Assembly: GCA_051878935.1 (NCBI GenBank)
Contig: JBJELB010000099.1
Span: 1-5,489, forward strand
DNA length: 5,489 nucleotides
Direction of reading: 5' to 3'
Source: CANQDT01 sp051878935
Lineage (GTDB): Bacteria; Bacillota; Clostridia; Lachnospirales; Lachnospiraceae
The translations under genes and the position numbers were made by a program. How positions within the stretch are numbered: the first letter of the stretch is position 1; the number at the start of each line of letters is the position of its first letter. Below are positions 1 through 5,489 of this stretch, in pieces. The notes under the pieces are model-generated. The model worked only from the letters and a program-made list of their open reading frames with translations. It ran no database searches and had not been told where the DNA came from.

Positions 1-104
1 CGGATTTGCGGTTTCCTACCCCCGGACAGCAAGGACACGAACGCCGGATTATTCATACTTATTCTTTATTTGCAAATTGCTATGGCGGTATCATTATTTT
101 GTAG
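1..104 (+). other. Reading-frame tail at window edge, possible remnant of another gene
   Basis: Frame 3 is open from the window edge to a TAG at 102-104 and would encode about 33 residues ending in ...FANCYGGIIIL. Frame 2, which continues into the condensation-like gene, is also open here, but its product (rich in RTARTRTP-type residues) does not look like a real protein. The 'SLFANCYGG' stretch faintly resembles the C-terminal end of GHKL-type sensor kinase ATPase domains (…SIxxIAxxYGG). This resemblance is weak and from memory. No ribosome binding site or promoter is visible. It may be the end of an upstream gene, a fused remnant, or non-coding sequence. Confidence 0.2.
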
Positions 105-1022
105 TCAAAGAAGAAAAGAGCCTGGCAAGTGGTATAAAGGCATCAAAGTTTGAGAGTAAGGGCAGTTCAAAAGTCGAAATTCTGTTGAAAGATGTTGAAA
201 TAGCTTCTGTGGATGATCAGGATATTTTTGATGAATATGAAAGACTCACCACGAAGGACTGGAATCTGTTTCAGGAGGGCATGTTAAAAGCTGTATGCTG
301 GAAAATGCATGACAGGACATGCATTCTTTTTGTGTTTCATCACCTGCTCTCTGACGGAAGGGCAGCGCTTGGTCTGGCATCGGAATTTGCACAACTGTAT
401 GTTGACGGAAAGTGGCGTGAGCCGGTCCCGGAACAGCTTATCTCTTCGAGTAGTGACCTTCCATCAGGATGTAAACTTCCGTTTATCAGCAGAATGCTTA
501 TCAATCAATGCAATAAGGATTGGGTAAAGGAAAATCATACTGTTACTTATGATGAATATCATAGCTTTTTGAAAAACGACCATACATCACACGCTGTCTA
601 CCGATATGAGAAAGATGCAATGAAGAAGCTTGTTTCGGATTGCAAAGAGAACGGTGTTTCCGTGAATGATTATCTTTTGGCAAAAATGTTTATTGAGGAA
701 CATACGAAAAAGATAATCATTGCTCAGGATCTTCGGGATAGATTAGCTTGTTACCGAGATGGCGCTTTGGGAAATTATTCCACAGCATTCAGTGTCGTTC
801 ACAAAGTAAAAAGTAATGATGTTTTTCTGGAAGCGAAAAAGATCCATAAAGTTGTCTTAAGGGCTATGTGTAATGCACAAAAGGCCATGTTTATTCCTCC
901 GGCATCTCCTGCTGTGAAGAAAATACTTGGAGTCCTTACAGTGAATGGACAGATGGTTATCTGTTCCAGAGAGCGGGAATGATATTCTTACATATGTAGA
1001 TGATAAGTTTGTGGGATTGTGA
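77..1022 (+). pseudogene. Decayed condensation-domain-like acyltransferase
   Basis: The open frame 77-982 (301 residues from a TTG) carries HHLLSDG at residues 88-94, matching the HHxxxDG active-site motif of the condensation/chloramphenicol-acetyltransferase-like superfamily, in which the second histidine acts in acyl or peptidyl transfer. Further family-like segments are a 'VNDYLLAKM' helix (about 197-204), 'DLR' (218-220), 'GNYST' (232-236) and 'FIPPASPAVKK' (272-282). Several things suggest it is broken. No ribosome binding site or ATG precedes the similarity. About 70 residues normally lie between the GNYS region and the PPASPA segment, but here only about 36 residues separate them. The frame ends at TGA 980-982, whereas the +1 frame continues as NDILTYVDDKFVGL to TGA 1020-1022. 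Relatives, as I recall them, are usually 400-450 residues long. The specific substrate cannot be told. An enzyme with an unusual short form is the less likely alternative. Confidence 0.72.
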
Positions 1023-1028
1023 AGGGAG
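1022..1028 (+). promoter_or_regulatory. Ribosome binding site of the antiporter gene
   Basis: AAGGGAG lies 8 bases before the ATG at 1037. This decides the start: the in-frame GTG at 1019 would put the ribosome binding site inside the coding region and has no such site of its own. The site directly follows the restored-frame stop (1020-1022) of the upstream decayed gene, so the two were once probably translated from one message. Confidence 0.8.
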
Positions 1029-1036
1029 ATTGCACT

Positions 1037-2257
1037 ATGTTAAATATAATCCGTTGGATAGTGGTACTGATCATTGCTTATTTTGCAGGTAAGCTGATGA
1101 ATAGAATTAAGATGCCGGCCATACTGGGATGGCTGATTGTGGGAATGATATTTGGTCCACATGCTGTTGCCATATTACCACAGAGTGTTCTGGAAGAAGA
1201 GTGGTACAAAATTATTATTATGTGGATGCAATGTGCCTTTGGATTGATGCTTGGTACGGAATTGATATTGAAAAAACTTAAAAACTATGGAAAAGCGTTG
1301 ATTGTTACTACACTATCTCAGTCGCTTGGTACTTTTTTTCTTGTCAGTATTGTGTTTGGAGTGGTATTTTTGTTGACAGATGTGCCTGTTTACCTTGCTT
1401 TTGTGTTTGGAGGGATCGCTCTGGCAACGGCTCCTGCACCGGCTCTGTCGATTGTGAATGAGTTTCATACAAAGGGTCCGGTGACGGATACACTTTTGCC
1501 TATGGCTGTATTGGATGATGTTGTAGGAATTGTTGTTTTCTTTACGGTGAATTCCTTCGTAACACGAAGTGCTTCTGAAGGTTCCGTTCCCTTGTATATG
1601 ATTCCCGTGATGATTGTTCTGCCGGTAATCATTGGCGGAATTGTGGGATTCCCTGTCGGATTGTTTTTGAAACGGGCGAATGGCAAGGCACGGACGTTAT
1701 GTTATCTCGTTGTAGGAATCACGCTAACGGCATTGATCGGCTGGGTGTTGAATACTTTCGTTTTTTCGGGTATTACACTGAACTATATGCTGATGGGAGT
1801 ATCGTTTTCCGCTGTTTTTGCAAATATGGTAGAGGAGGAAAGACTGAAGGAAATAACAGATTGGTTCCATCCTATTCTGGGTATCAGTCTGCTGGCAGCC
1901 ATTGTTGACCTGGGAGCACCGCTTGATTATCATTTGATTCTGGGAGCTGGTTTCTATACCTTTCTTTATATTGCATCGAGGGCTGCCGGGAAATACTTTG
2001 GAGCAAGAATCGGTGCGAATGCCATGAAAATGCCGGATACTGTCAGGAAATATCTTGGGCTGACATTGCTTCCGCATTCAGGCGTATCGCTTGTATTTAC
2101 AGGAATTATTTGTTCCGCGCTATCGGCATCCCAGCCGGCATTAGCGGCTATTGTACAAGGTACGATTGCCGCTGCGGCAGTAATCAATGAGGTTATCGCA
2201 GTCCTTGCTGCCAAGAAAGGCTTTGAACTTGCCGGAGAGTGCACGTGTTATCATTAA
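1037..2257 (+). CDS. Monovalent cation:proton antiporter, CPA2 (KefB/NapA-like) family
   Basis: This 406-residue, very hydrophobic inner-membrane protein has about 12 predicted membrane segments. It likely exchanges Na+ or K+ for protons, serving pH and ion homeostasis. Family marks seen are the N-terminal repeat start 'GKLMNRIKMPAILGWLIVGMIFGP' region (residues 18-41), the unwound-helix segment 'ATAPAPA' (130-136), the paired aspartates D160-D161 in 'VLDDVVGIVV', and a conserved-type arginine in 'ASRAAGKYFGAR' (313-324). The double Asp at the ion site is typical of electrogenic CPA2 members, whereas CPA1 proteins carry Asn-Asp. There is no C-terminal RCK/TrkA-N nucleotide-binding domain, so it is a transporter core only, near normal length for the short form. 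The start is the ATG at 1037, eight bases after AAGGGAG. No promoter of its own is evident. An intrinsic terminator follows 21 bases after the stop. The ion transported is inferred only. Confidence 0.9.
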   Translation: MLNIIRWIVVLIIAYFAGKLMNRIKMPAILGWLIVGMIFGPHAVAILPQSVLEEEWYKIIIMWMQCAFGLMLGTELILKKLKNYGKALIVTTLSQSLGTFFLVSIVFGVVFLLTDVPVYLAFVFGGIALATAPAPALSIVNEFHTKGPVTDTLLPMAVLDDVVGIVVFFTVNSFVTRSASEGSVPLYMIPVMIVLPVIIGGIVGFPVGLFLKRANGKARTLCYLVVGITLTALIGWVLNTFVFSGITLNYMLMGVSFSAVFANMVEEERLKEITDWFHPILGISLLAAIVDLGAPLDYHLILGAGFYTFLYIASRAAGKYFGARIGANAMKMPDTVRKYLGLTLLPHSGVSLVFTGIICSALSASQPALAAIVQGTIAAAAVINEVIAVLAAKKGFELAGECTCYH

Positions 2258-2278
2258 TTGTTAAAGTTTATTATGTAG

Positions 2279-2321
2279 AAGATCCTTTGGGAGGAACATT
2301 CTCTCAAAAGGGTCTTTTTTT
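2279..2321 (+). terminator. Intrinsic terminator after the antiporter gene
   Basis: A hairpin has its left arm AAGATCCTTTGGGAG at 2279-2293, a seven-base loop GAACATT (2294-2300), and a right arm CTCTC-A-AAAGGGTCTT at 2301-2316. This gives about 15 pairs with two G-U pairs and one bulged A. The hairpin runs into seven Ts at 2315-2321. It is oriented for + strand transcription and separates the antiporter unit from the importer operon. There is no matching A-run on the left side, so it should not work well in the opposite direction. Confidence 0.92.
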
Positions 2322-2345
2322 ATGTCAATATGTGCTGAATATTCC

Positions 2346-2374
2346 TTGCGTTATCAGCGCTGAAAAGGTATAAT
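2346..2374 (+). promoter_or_regulatory. Housekeeping-type promoter of the importer operon
   Basis: A perfect -10 box TATAAT lies at 2369-2374, with a weak -35 box TTGCGT at 2346-2351 (three of six consensus bases) and an ideal 17-base spacer. Transcription would begin near 2380-2383, giving a leader of about 55 bases before the GTG at 2435. Its place directly after the terminator fits a promoter that starts a new unit. The weak -35 box suggests control by an activator or repressor. Confidence 0.78.
2351..2366 (+). promoter_or_regulatory. Palindromic candidate operator in the promoter spacer
   Basis: TCAGCGCTGA at 2354-2363 is a perfect 10-base palindrome with a central CG. It extends to TTATCAGCGCTGAAAA (2351-2366) with a single mismatched pair. 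It lies between the -35 and -10 boxes, where a bound repressor would block RNA polymerase. An even palindrome centred on CG is the usual layout of LacI-family operators, including regulators of sugar uptake. The regulator itself is not in this window. A chance short palindrome is possible. Confidence 0.45.
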
Positions 2375-2417
2375 AAGTGTCAGGAGAGAAGGGGTTTTAT
2401 AGTACATATTATCTAAT

Positions 2418-2423
2418 GGGAGG
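2418..2423 (+). promoter_or_regulatory. Ribosome binding site of the first permease gene
   Basis: GGGAGG at 2418-2423 is the only strong site upstream of the first permease. It overlaps the in-frame GTG at 2423, ruling that codon out, and lies 11 bases before the next in-frame GTG at 2435. That spacing is a little long but workable, so 2435 is the preferred start. Confidence 0.65.
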
Positions 2424-2434
2424 TGTGGTGTTGC

Positions 2435-3361
2435 GTGAACGTATCACAACAGAGTTTTGCCAAAAGAGTGGCAATTGATTTTAAACGCAATAAGTGGAAA
2501 TATTTCATTGTATTGCCGGTACTTATCTACATATTGATTTTTTGTTATAAGCCCATGTACGGAATTATCATTGCGTTTAAAGACTATCGGCCCGCTATGG
2601 GAATTTCAGCAAGCCCCTGGGTGGGGTTGAAGCATTTTAAGGCTTTTTTTTCAGATGTGAACTTTTGGAGAGTATTAAAAAATACATTGCGTATTAGCAT
2701 CTCTACCATTGTTTTCGGATTTCCGGCACCGATTTTGCTGGCGTTGATGATTAATGAAGTGAAAAATACAAAATTCAAAAAGGTGATACAGACAGTAACC
2801 TATCTGCCGCATTTTGTGGCAATTGTAATCATCTGCGGTATGATTCGTGAATTTTGTTTATCGGATGGATTGTTCAATGTCATTATTGAATTTTTCGGGG
2901 GCACTCCGAGTTCTCTGCTGCAAAAACCGGAACTGTTTGTGCCAATATATGTTCTGTCTGATATCTGGCAGGGAATAGGATGGAATTCGATTATTTATCT
3001 GGCGGCTATCTCCGGCATTGATCAGGAACAATATGAAGCAGCAAGGGTTGATGGTGCAGGAAGGCTTCAGCAGATCATCCATATTACCTTACCGGGCATT
3101 ATGCCGACGGTTGTGACGCTGTTGATATTAAGAATGGGAAGTATCTTAGGGGTTGGATACGAAAAGATATTATTGTTGTACAATCCAACAACATATAGTA
3201 CAGCCGACGTCATTTCAACCTATGTATATCGAACCGGTTTGGTAGGAGCTCAATGGAGTTACTCCACAGCAGTGGGTCTCTTCAATTCCGTTGTTAATGT
3301 TATTGTATTAGTAGCAGCGAACAAGCTGAGCAAGAAATTCAGCGGAAGCGGATTGTTTTAG
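2435..3361 (+). CDS. lplB: ABC sugar importer permease, LplB/UgpA type
   Basis: This inner-membrane subunit of a carbohydrate ABC importer pairs with the next gene's product to form the channel. From the GTG at 2435 it has 308 residues, normal for the family. Six hydrophobic segments are seen, roughly at 22-42, 83-107, 118-138, 168-192, 221-245 and 276-297. The EAA loop that docks the ATPase is at about 200-220: 'YEAARVDGAGRLQQIIHITL' followed by P, an excellent match to EAA---G---------I-LP. The N-terminal 'LPVLIYILIFCYKPMYGIIIAFKDY' region (27-51) is typical of the LplB group of oligosaccharide transporters. It is the first gene after the promoter, and the next gene starts 15 bases after its stop. 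The symbol is given by family resemblance. The substrate is not determinable; characterised relatives handle pectin- or host-glycan-type oligosaccharides. Confidence 0.93.
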   Translation: MNVSQQSFAKRVAIDFKRNKWKYFIVLPVLIYILIFCYKPMYGIIIAFKDYRPAMGISASPWVGLKHFKAFFSDVNFWRVLKNTLRISISTIVFGFPAPILLALMINEVKNTKFKKVIQTVTYLPHFVAIVIICGMIREFCLSDGLFNVIIEFFGGTPSSLLQKPELFVPIYVLSDIWQGIGWNSIIYLAAISGIDQEQYEAARVDGAGRLQQIIHITLPGIMPTVVTLLILRMGSILGVGYEKILLLYNPTTYSTADVISTYVYRTGLVGAQWSYSTAVGLFNSVVNVIVLVAANKLSKKFSGSGLF

Positions 3362-3376
3362 AAGGGAGGGCTGGTA

Positions 3377-4306
3377 ATGAGGTTAAAAGAGAAAGAACAG
3401 ACGGCAGTTCTCAAACCGAAAAAGAAGAAACGAACAAGAGAAGACGTGGTGATAGACAGCGTTAATTATATCCTGTTGATTGCATTGGCGATTGTGTGCT
3501 TCTATCCGTTTTGGTATATTCTATGCGCTGCATTCAGTGATAACTCCAGAATGCAGGCGTTTAAAGGGATTTTGTTATTGCCGCAGGGATTTGATGTGGG
3601 AGCGTTTAAATTAGCATTTTCGCATCCGTTGTTATTATCCGGTTATAAGAACATTTTGATTATTCTTGCGATTGCATTGCCATTGAACATCATTATGACG
3701 GTGTTTTGTGCTTATTTTATGGCATCCAAGGATATGATGTGGAAGAAGGTATTGATTCCACTATTCATGTTTACGATGTTCTTTGGTGGAGGCTTGATTC
3801 CGAGTTATTTGAATCAGAGAGATTTGGGACTATATAACAATCTCTGGGCATTAATTATTCCGGGATGCTTGTCCTTATATAATGCAATTATTTGTAAAAC
3901 AGCCATCGAAACGATACCGGACAGTCTGGTAGAATCTGCGTACATAGATGGAGCGAATGATTTAACCATTTTGTTCCGAATTATTCTGCCGTTGATTAAG
4001 CCGACACTGGCTGTACTGGTATTGTATTATGGTGTGGGTCATTGGAACAGTTGGTTCCCGGCATCGATTTATATTAAAGATAATTCGTTGTTGCCATTAC
4101 AGTCCGTATTACGAAGTATTCTGGTTGAGAATTCAGATATCTTAAATGCAACTTCTGCAGCAGCAGGAGATGTTCAGGTGGATTCCTTTGCAGAAACGAT
4201 TAAATATGCAGCTATCATTATTTCTACAGTTCCAATTTTGATAATCTATCCATTGGTTCAGAAACATTTTACCAAGGGTGTTATGATTGGTGCCGTAAAA
4301 GGTTAA
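3377..4306 (+). CDS. ytcP: ABC sugar importer permease, YtcP/LplC (MalG) type
   Basis: This is the second channel subunit, 309 residues, in the inner membrane. A strongly basic cytoplasmic N-terminus (KPKKKKRTRED, residues 13-23) precedes six hydrophobic segments near 31-52, 91-115, 124-142, 153-174, 207-226 and 275-294. The EAA loop lies at about 186-208: 'ESAYIDGANDLTILFRIILP', with G192 and the I-LP end at the expected places. The C-terminus 'FTKGVMIGAVKG' is a hallmark of the YtcP/LplC group. The start ATG is seven bases after AAGGGAGG (3362-3369), which begins right after the stop of the first permease gene, and the next gene begins 14 bases after this stop. It is therefore co-transcribed and tightly coupled. 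The symbol is given by family resemblance. Confidence 0.93.
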   Translation: MRLKEKEQTAVLKPKKKKRTREDVVIDSVNYILLIALAIVCFYPFWYILCAAFSDNSRMQAFKGILLLPQGFDVGAFKLAFSHPLLLSGYKNILIILAIALPLNIIMTVFCAYFMASKDMMWKKVLIPLFMFTMFFGGGLIPSYLNQRDLGLYNNLWALIIPGCLSLYNAIICKTAIETIPDSLVESAYIDGANDLTILFRIILPLIKPTLAVLVLYYGVGHWNSWFPASIYIKDNSLLPLQSVLRSILVENSDILNATSAAAGDVQVDSFAETIKYAAIIISTVPILIIYPLVQKHFTKGVMIGAVKG

Positions 4307-4320
4307 GGAGAGTATTTGTT

Positions 4321-5489
4321 ATGAGAAAGAAAAAAATGATGAAGAAAATAATATCATTATCGGTGGCAAGTGCAATGCTTGCAACGATGATGACAGGATG
4401 TCTGGGTTCCAAAGAAGTTGTAAAGGATGAGAATACATTTACTATCTGGTCAAATTGTCTGGCACCGGAGTCGTCATTGACTGATTATACGGTATCTCCG
4501 TTTCATCAGAATCTGGCTGAGAAAGTCGGAAAGAATTTAGTATGGGAATTTCCGGTTTCAGGAACAGATGGAAATCAGGCGTTTAATTTGATGATTGCCG
4601 GTGGTGAATTGCCGGATATCATTATTCATAGTATCAGTGATCCACAGTCTTATATTGACCAGGGAATTATTCTTCCTTTGAATGAGTATCTTGAAAACGG
4701 TTCTATGCCAAATCTTAAAAAATTTTTAGAGGAACATCCGGATGTGGATAAAGCGATTAAGACAGATGAAGGTAACTATTATATGTTTCCATGGGTTCGT
4801 GGAGATGAGTCCTTAACGGTATTCCGCGGACCGGCTGTCCGTCAGGACTGGTTAGATGAGTGTGGATTAGATGTACCTGTTACAATCGAAGATTATGATA
4901 AAGTTGCCCGTGCTTTCAAAGAGAAATATGGTACTGTATTCTCTACGGTAGATGACTGGATAAATGAAGGCTTTGCAACAGGATTTGATGCTATCCGTGG
5001 ATACTATCTGGATGATAGTGGAAAAGTACAATATGGACCTGTTGAAGAGAATTACCGTAAGTATTTGGAGTTTATGAATCAATGGTATGAAGATGGTATT
5101 TTAGATAAAGACCTCCCTTCTATTGATTCTGCAACATTGCAGAAAAAGGTTCTAAATAATGAAGTAGGTGTTACATTCACAAGCGGTAATACGATAAAGA
5201 CATGGGAAGAAGAGCTGAACAAGCTTGGTTCTCCTGCAAAATGGGTTGGCACTTCTTATCCTAGAAAGGAAAAAGACGCTGTTGTGGAGTATTCACAGAT
5301 GGACCCGTTGATTACCGGAAATGGTGCGATGGTTACAACTGCCTGTCATGATGTTGAAGGAGCACTTAAAATTCTGGATTGGGCATATGGAGAAGAAGGT
5401 CATTTGTTTTGGAATTTTGGTGTAGAAGGGGATACTTATACCATGGTAGATGGTGAGCCGGTCTATACCGATAAGATTTTGAAAGCTTC
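4321..5489 (+). CDS. Extracellular solute-binding lipoprotein of the importer (3' end outside window)
   Basis: The frame is open from the ATG at 4321 to the window edge (389 codons visible), so the C-terminus is missing; relatives are usually 500-560 residues. A basic n-region (MRKKKMMKK), a hydrophobic core and M-T-G-C at residues 24-27 form a lipoprotein signal, with Cys27 as the lipid-bearing residue. The mature part begins like a family 1 sugar-binding protein. A 'PFHQNLAEKVG' segment (60-70) is followed by 'FNLMIAGGELPDII' (88-101), 'GIILPLNEYLE' (115-125), and 'RQDWLDECGLDVPVTIEDY' (174-192), all typical of the LplA/YtcQ group. The ribosome binding site AAGGAGAG (4305-4312) overlaps the stop of the preceding permease gene, eight bases before the ATG. 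It would capture the substrate outside the membrane and deliver it to the two permeases. The ligand, probably an oligosaccharide, cannot be told from sequence. Confidence 0.93.
   Translation, partial: MRKKKMMKKIISLSVASAMLATMMTGCLGSKEVVKDENTFTIWSNCLAPESSLTDYTVSPFHQNLAEKVGKNLVWEFPVSGTDGNQAFNLMIAGGELPDIIIHSISDPQSYIDQGIILPLNEYLENGSMPNLKKFLEEHPDVDKAIKTDEGNYYMFPWVRGDESLTVFRGPAVRQDWLDECGLDVPVTIEDYDKVARAFKEKYGTVFSTVDDWINEGFATGFDAIRGYYLDDSGKVQYGPVEENYRKYLEFMNQWYEDGILDKDLPSIDSATLQKKVLNNEVGVTFTSGNTIKTWEEELNKLGSPAKWVGTSYPRKEKDAVVEYSQMDPLITGNGAMVTTACHDVEGALKILDWAYGEEGHLFWNFGVEGDTYTMVDGEPVYTDKILKA

Noticed and set aside
309..527. 72-residue + strand frame inside the condensation-like gene
   Set aside because: It is out of frame with the HHxxxDG-bearing product, has no ribosome binding site, and has an implausible composition.
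1019..1036. GTG at 1019 as the antiporter start
   Set aside because: It lacks a ribosome binding site, and the strong AAGGGAG at 1022-1028 serves the ATG at 1037, where the hydrophobic N-terminus begins.
1465..2244. Minus-strand open frames across the antiporter gene (1465-1686, 1724-2077, 1966-2244)
   Set aside because: They lie opposite a clearly coding gene, have low-complexity or unlikely composition, and lack ribosome binding sites.
2352..2365. CcpA catabolite-repression (cre) site at the promoter
   Set aside because: Only the AGCGCT core matches; the flanking bases required by the cre consensus (TG at the left and CA at the right end) are absent.
2423..2434. GTG at 2423 as the start of the first permease
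   Set aside because: It overlaps the only good ribosome binding site, and the added residues (MWCC) do not fit the family N-terminus.
2322..2434. Riboswitch or small RNA in the gap before the importer operon
   Set aside because: The leader after the promoter is only about 55 bases, and I see no conserved aptamer-like stems or a second terminator hairpin in it.
4867..5082. Minus-strand open frame of 71 residues within the binding-protein gene
   Set aside because: It is a shadow of the well-supported binding-protein frame, with no start signals and no recognisable motif.

Overview
The window looks like chromosomal DNA from a low-to-mid GC Firmicute, most likely a gut-type Clostridia/Lachnospiraceae. 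The reasons are strong AGGAGG-like ribosome binding sites, a TATAAT promoter of the housekeeping type, AT-leaning codon use, a lipoprotein signal peptide, and carbohydrate importer genes of the LplB/YtcP type. All supported genes are on the + strand. This placement is inferred from style, not from a marker gene.

Region 1 (about 1-1022) holds a decayed gene for a condensation-domain-like acyltransferase. The HHxxxDG core is intact, but three kinds of damage are visible. There is no credible start. The stretch that normally separates the 'GNYS' region from the C-terminal 'PPASPA' segment appears to be missing. A one-base shift near 974-977 ends the frame early, although a sensible C-terminal tail continues in the next frame to a TGA at 1020-1022. 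The first ~100 bases carry a reading-frame tail (stop at 102-104) that does not resemble this family and may be the remnant of another gene.

Region 2 (1037-2257) is an intact monovalent cation:proton antiporter of the CPA2 (KefB/NapA-like) type. A strong intrinsic terminator follows it at 2279-2321.

Region 3 (2346 to the window end) is a new transcription unit. It has a promoter with a perfect -10 box, and a 10-base perfect palindrome sits between -35 and -10 as a candidate operator. Three tightly spaced genes follow: an LplB-type permease, a YtcP/LplC-type permease and a lipoprotein solute-binding protein cut off by the window edge. Together they form an ABC importer, probably for an oligosaccharide. 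No ATPase gene is present; such systems commonly borrow a shared MsmK/MsmX-type ATPase.

I see no clearly undescribed system here. The points most worth a second look are the decayed condensation-like gene and the palindrome inside the importer promoter.
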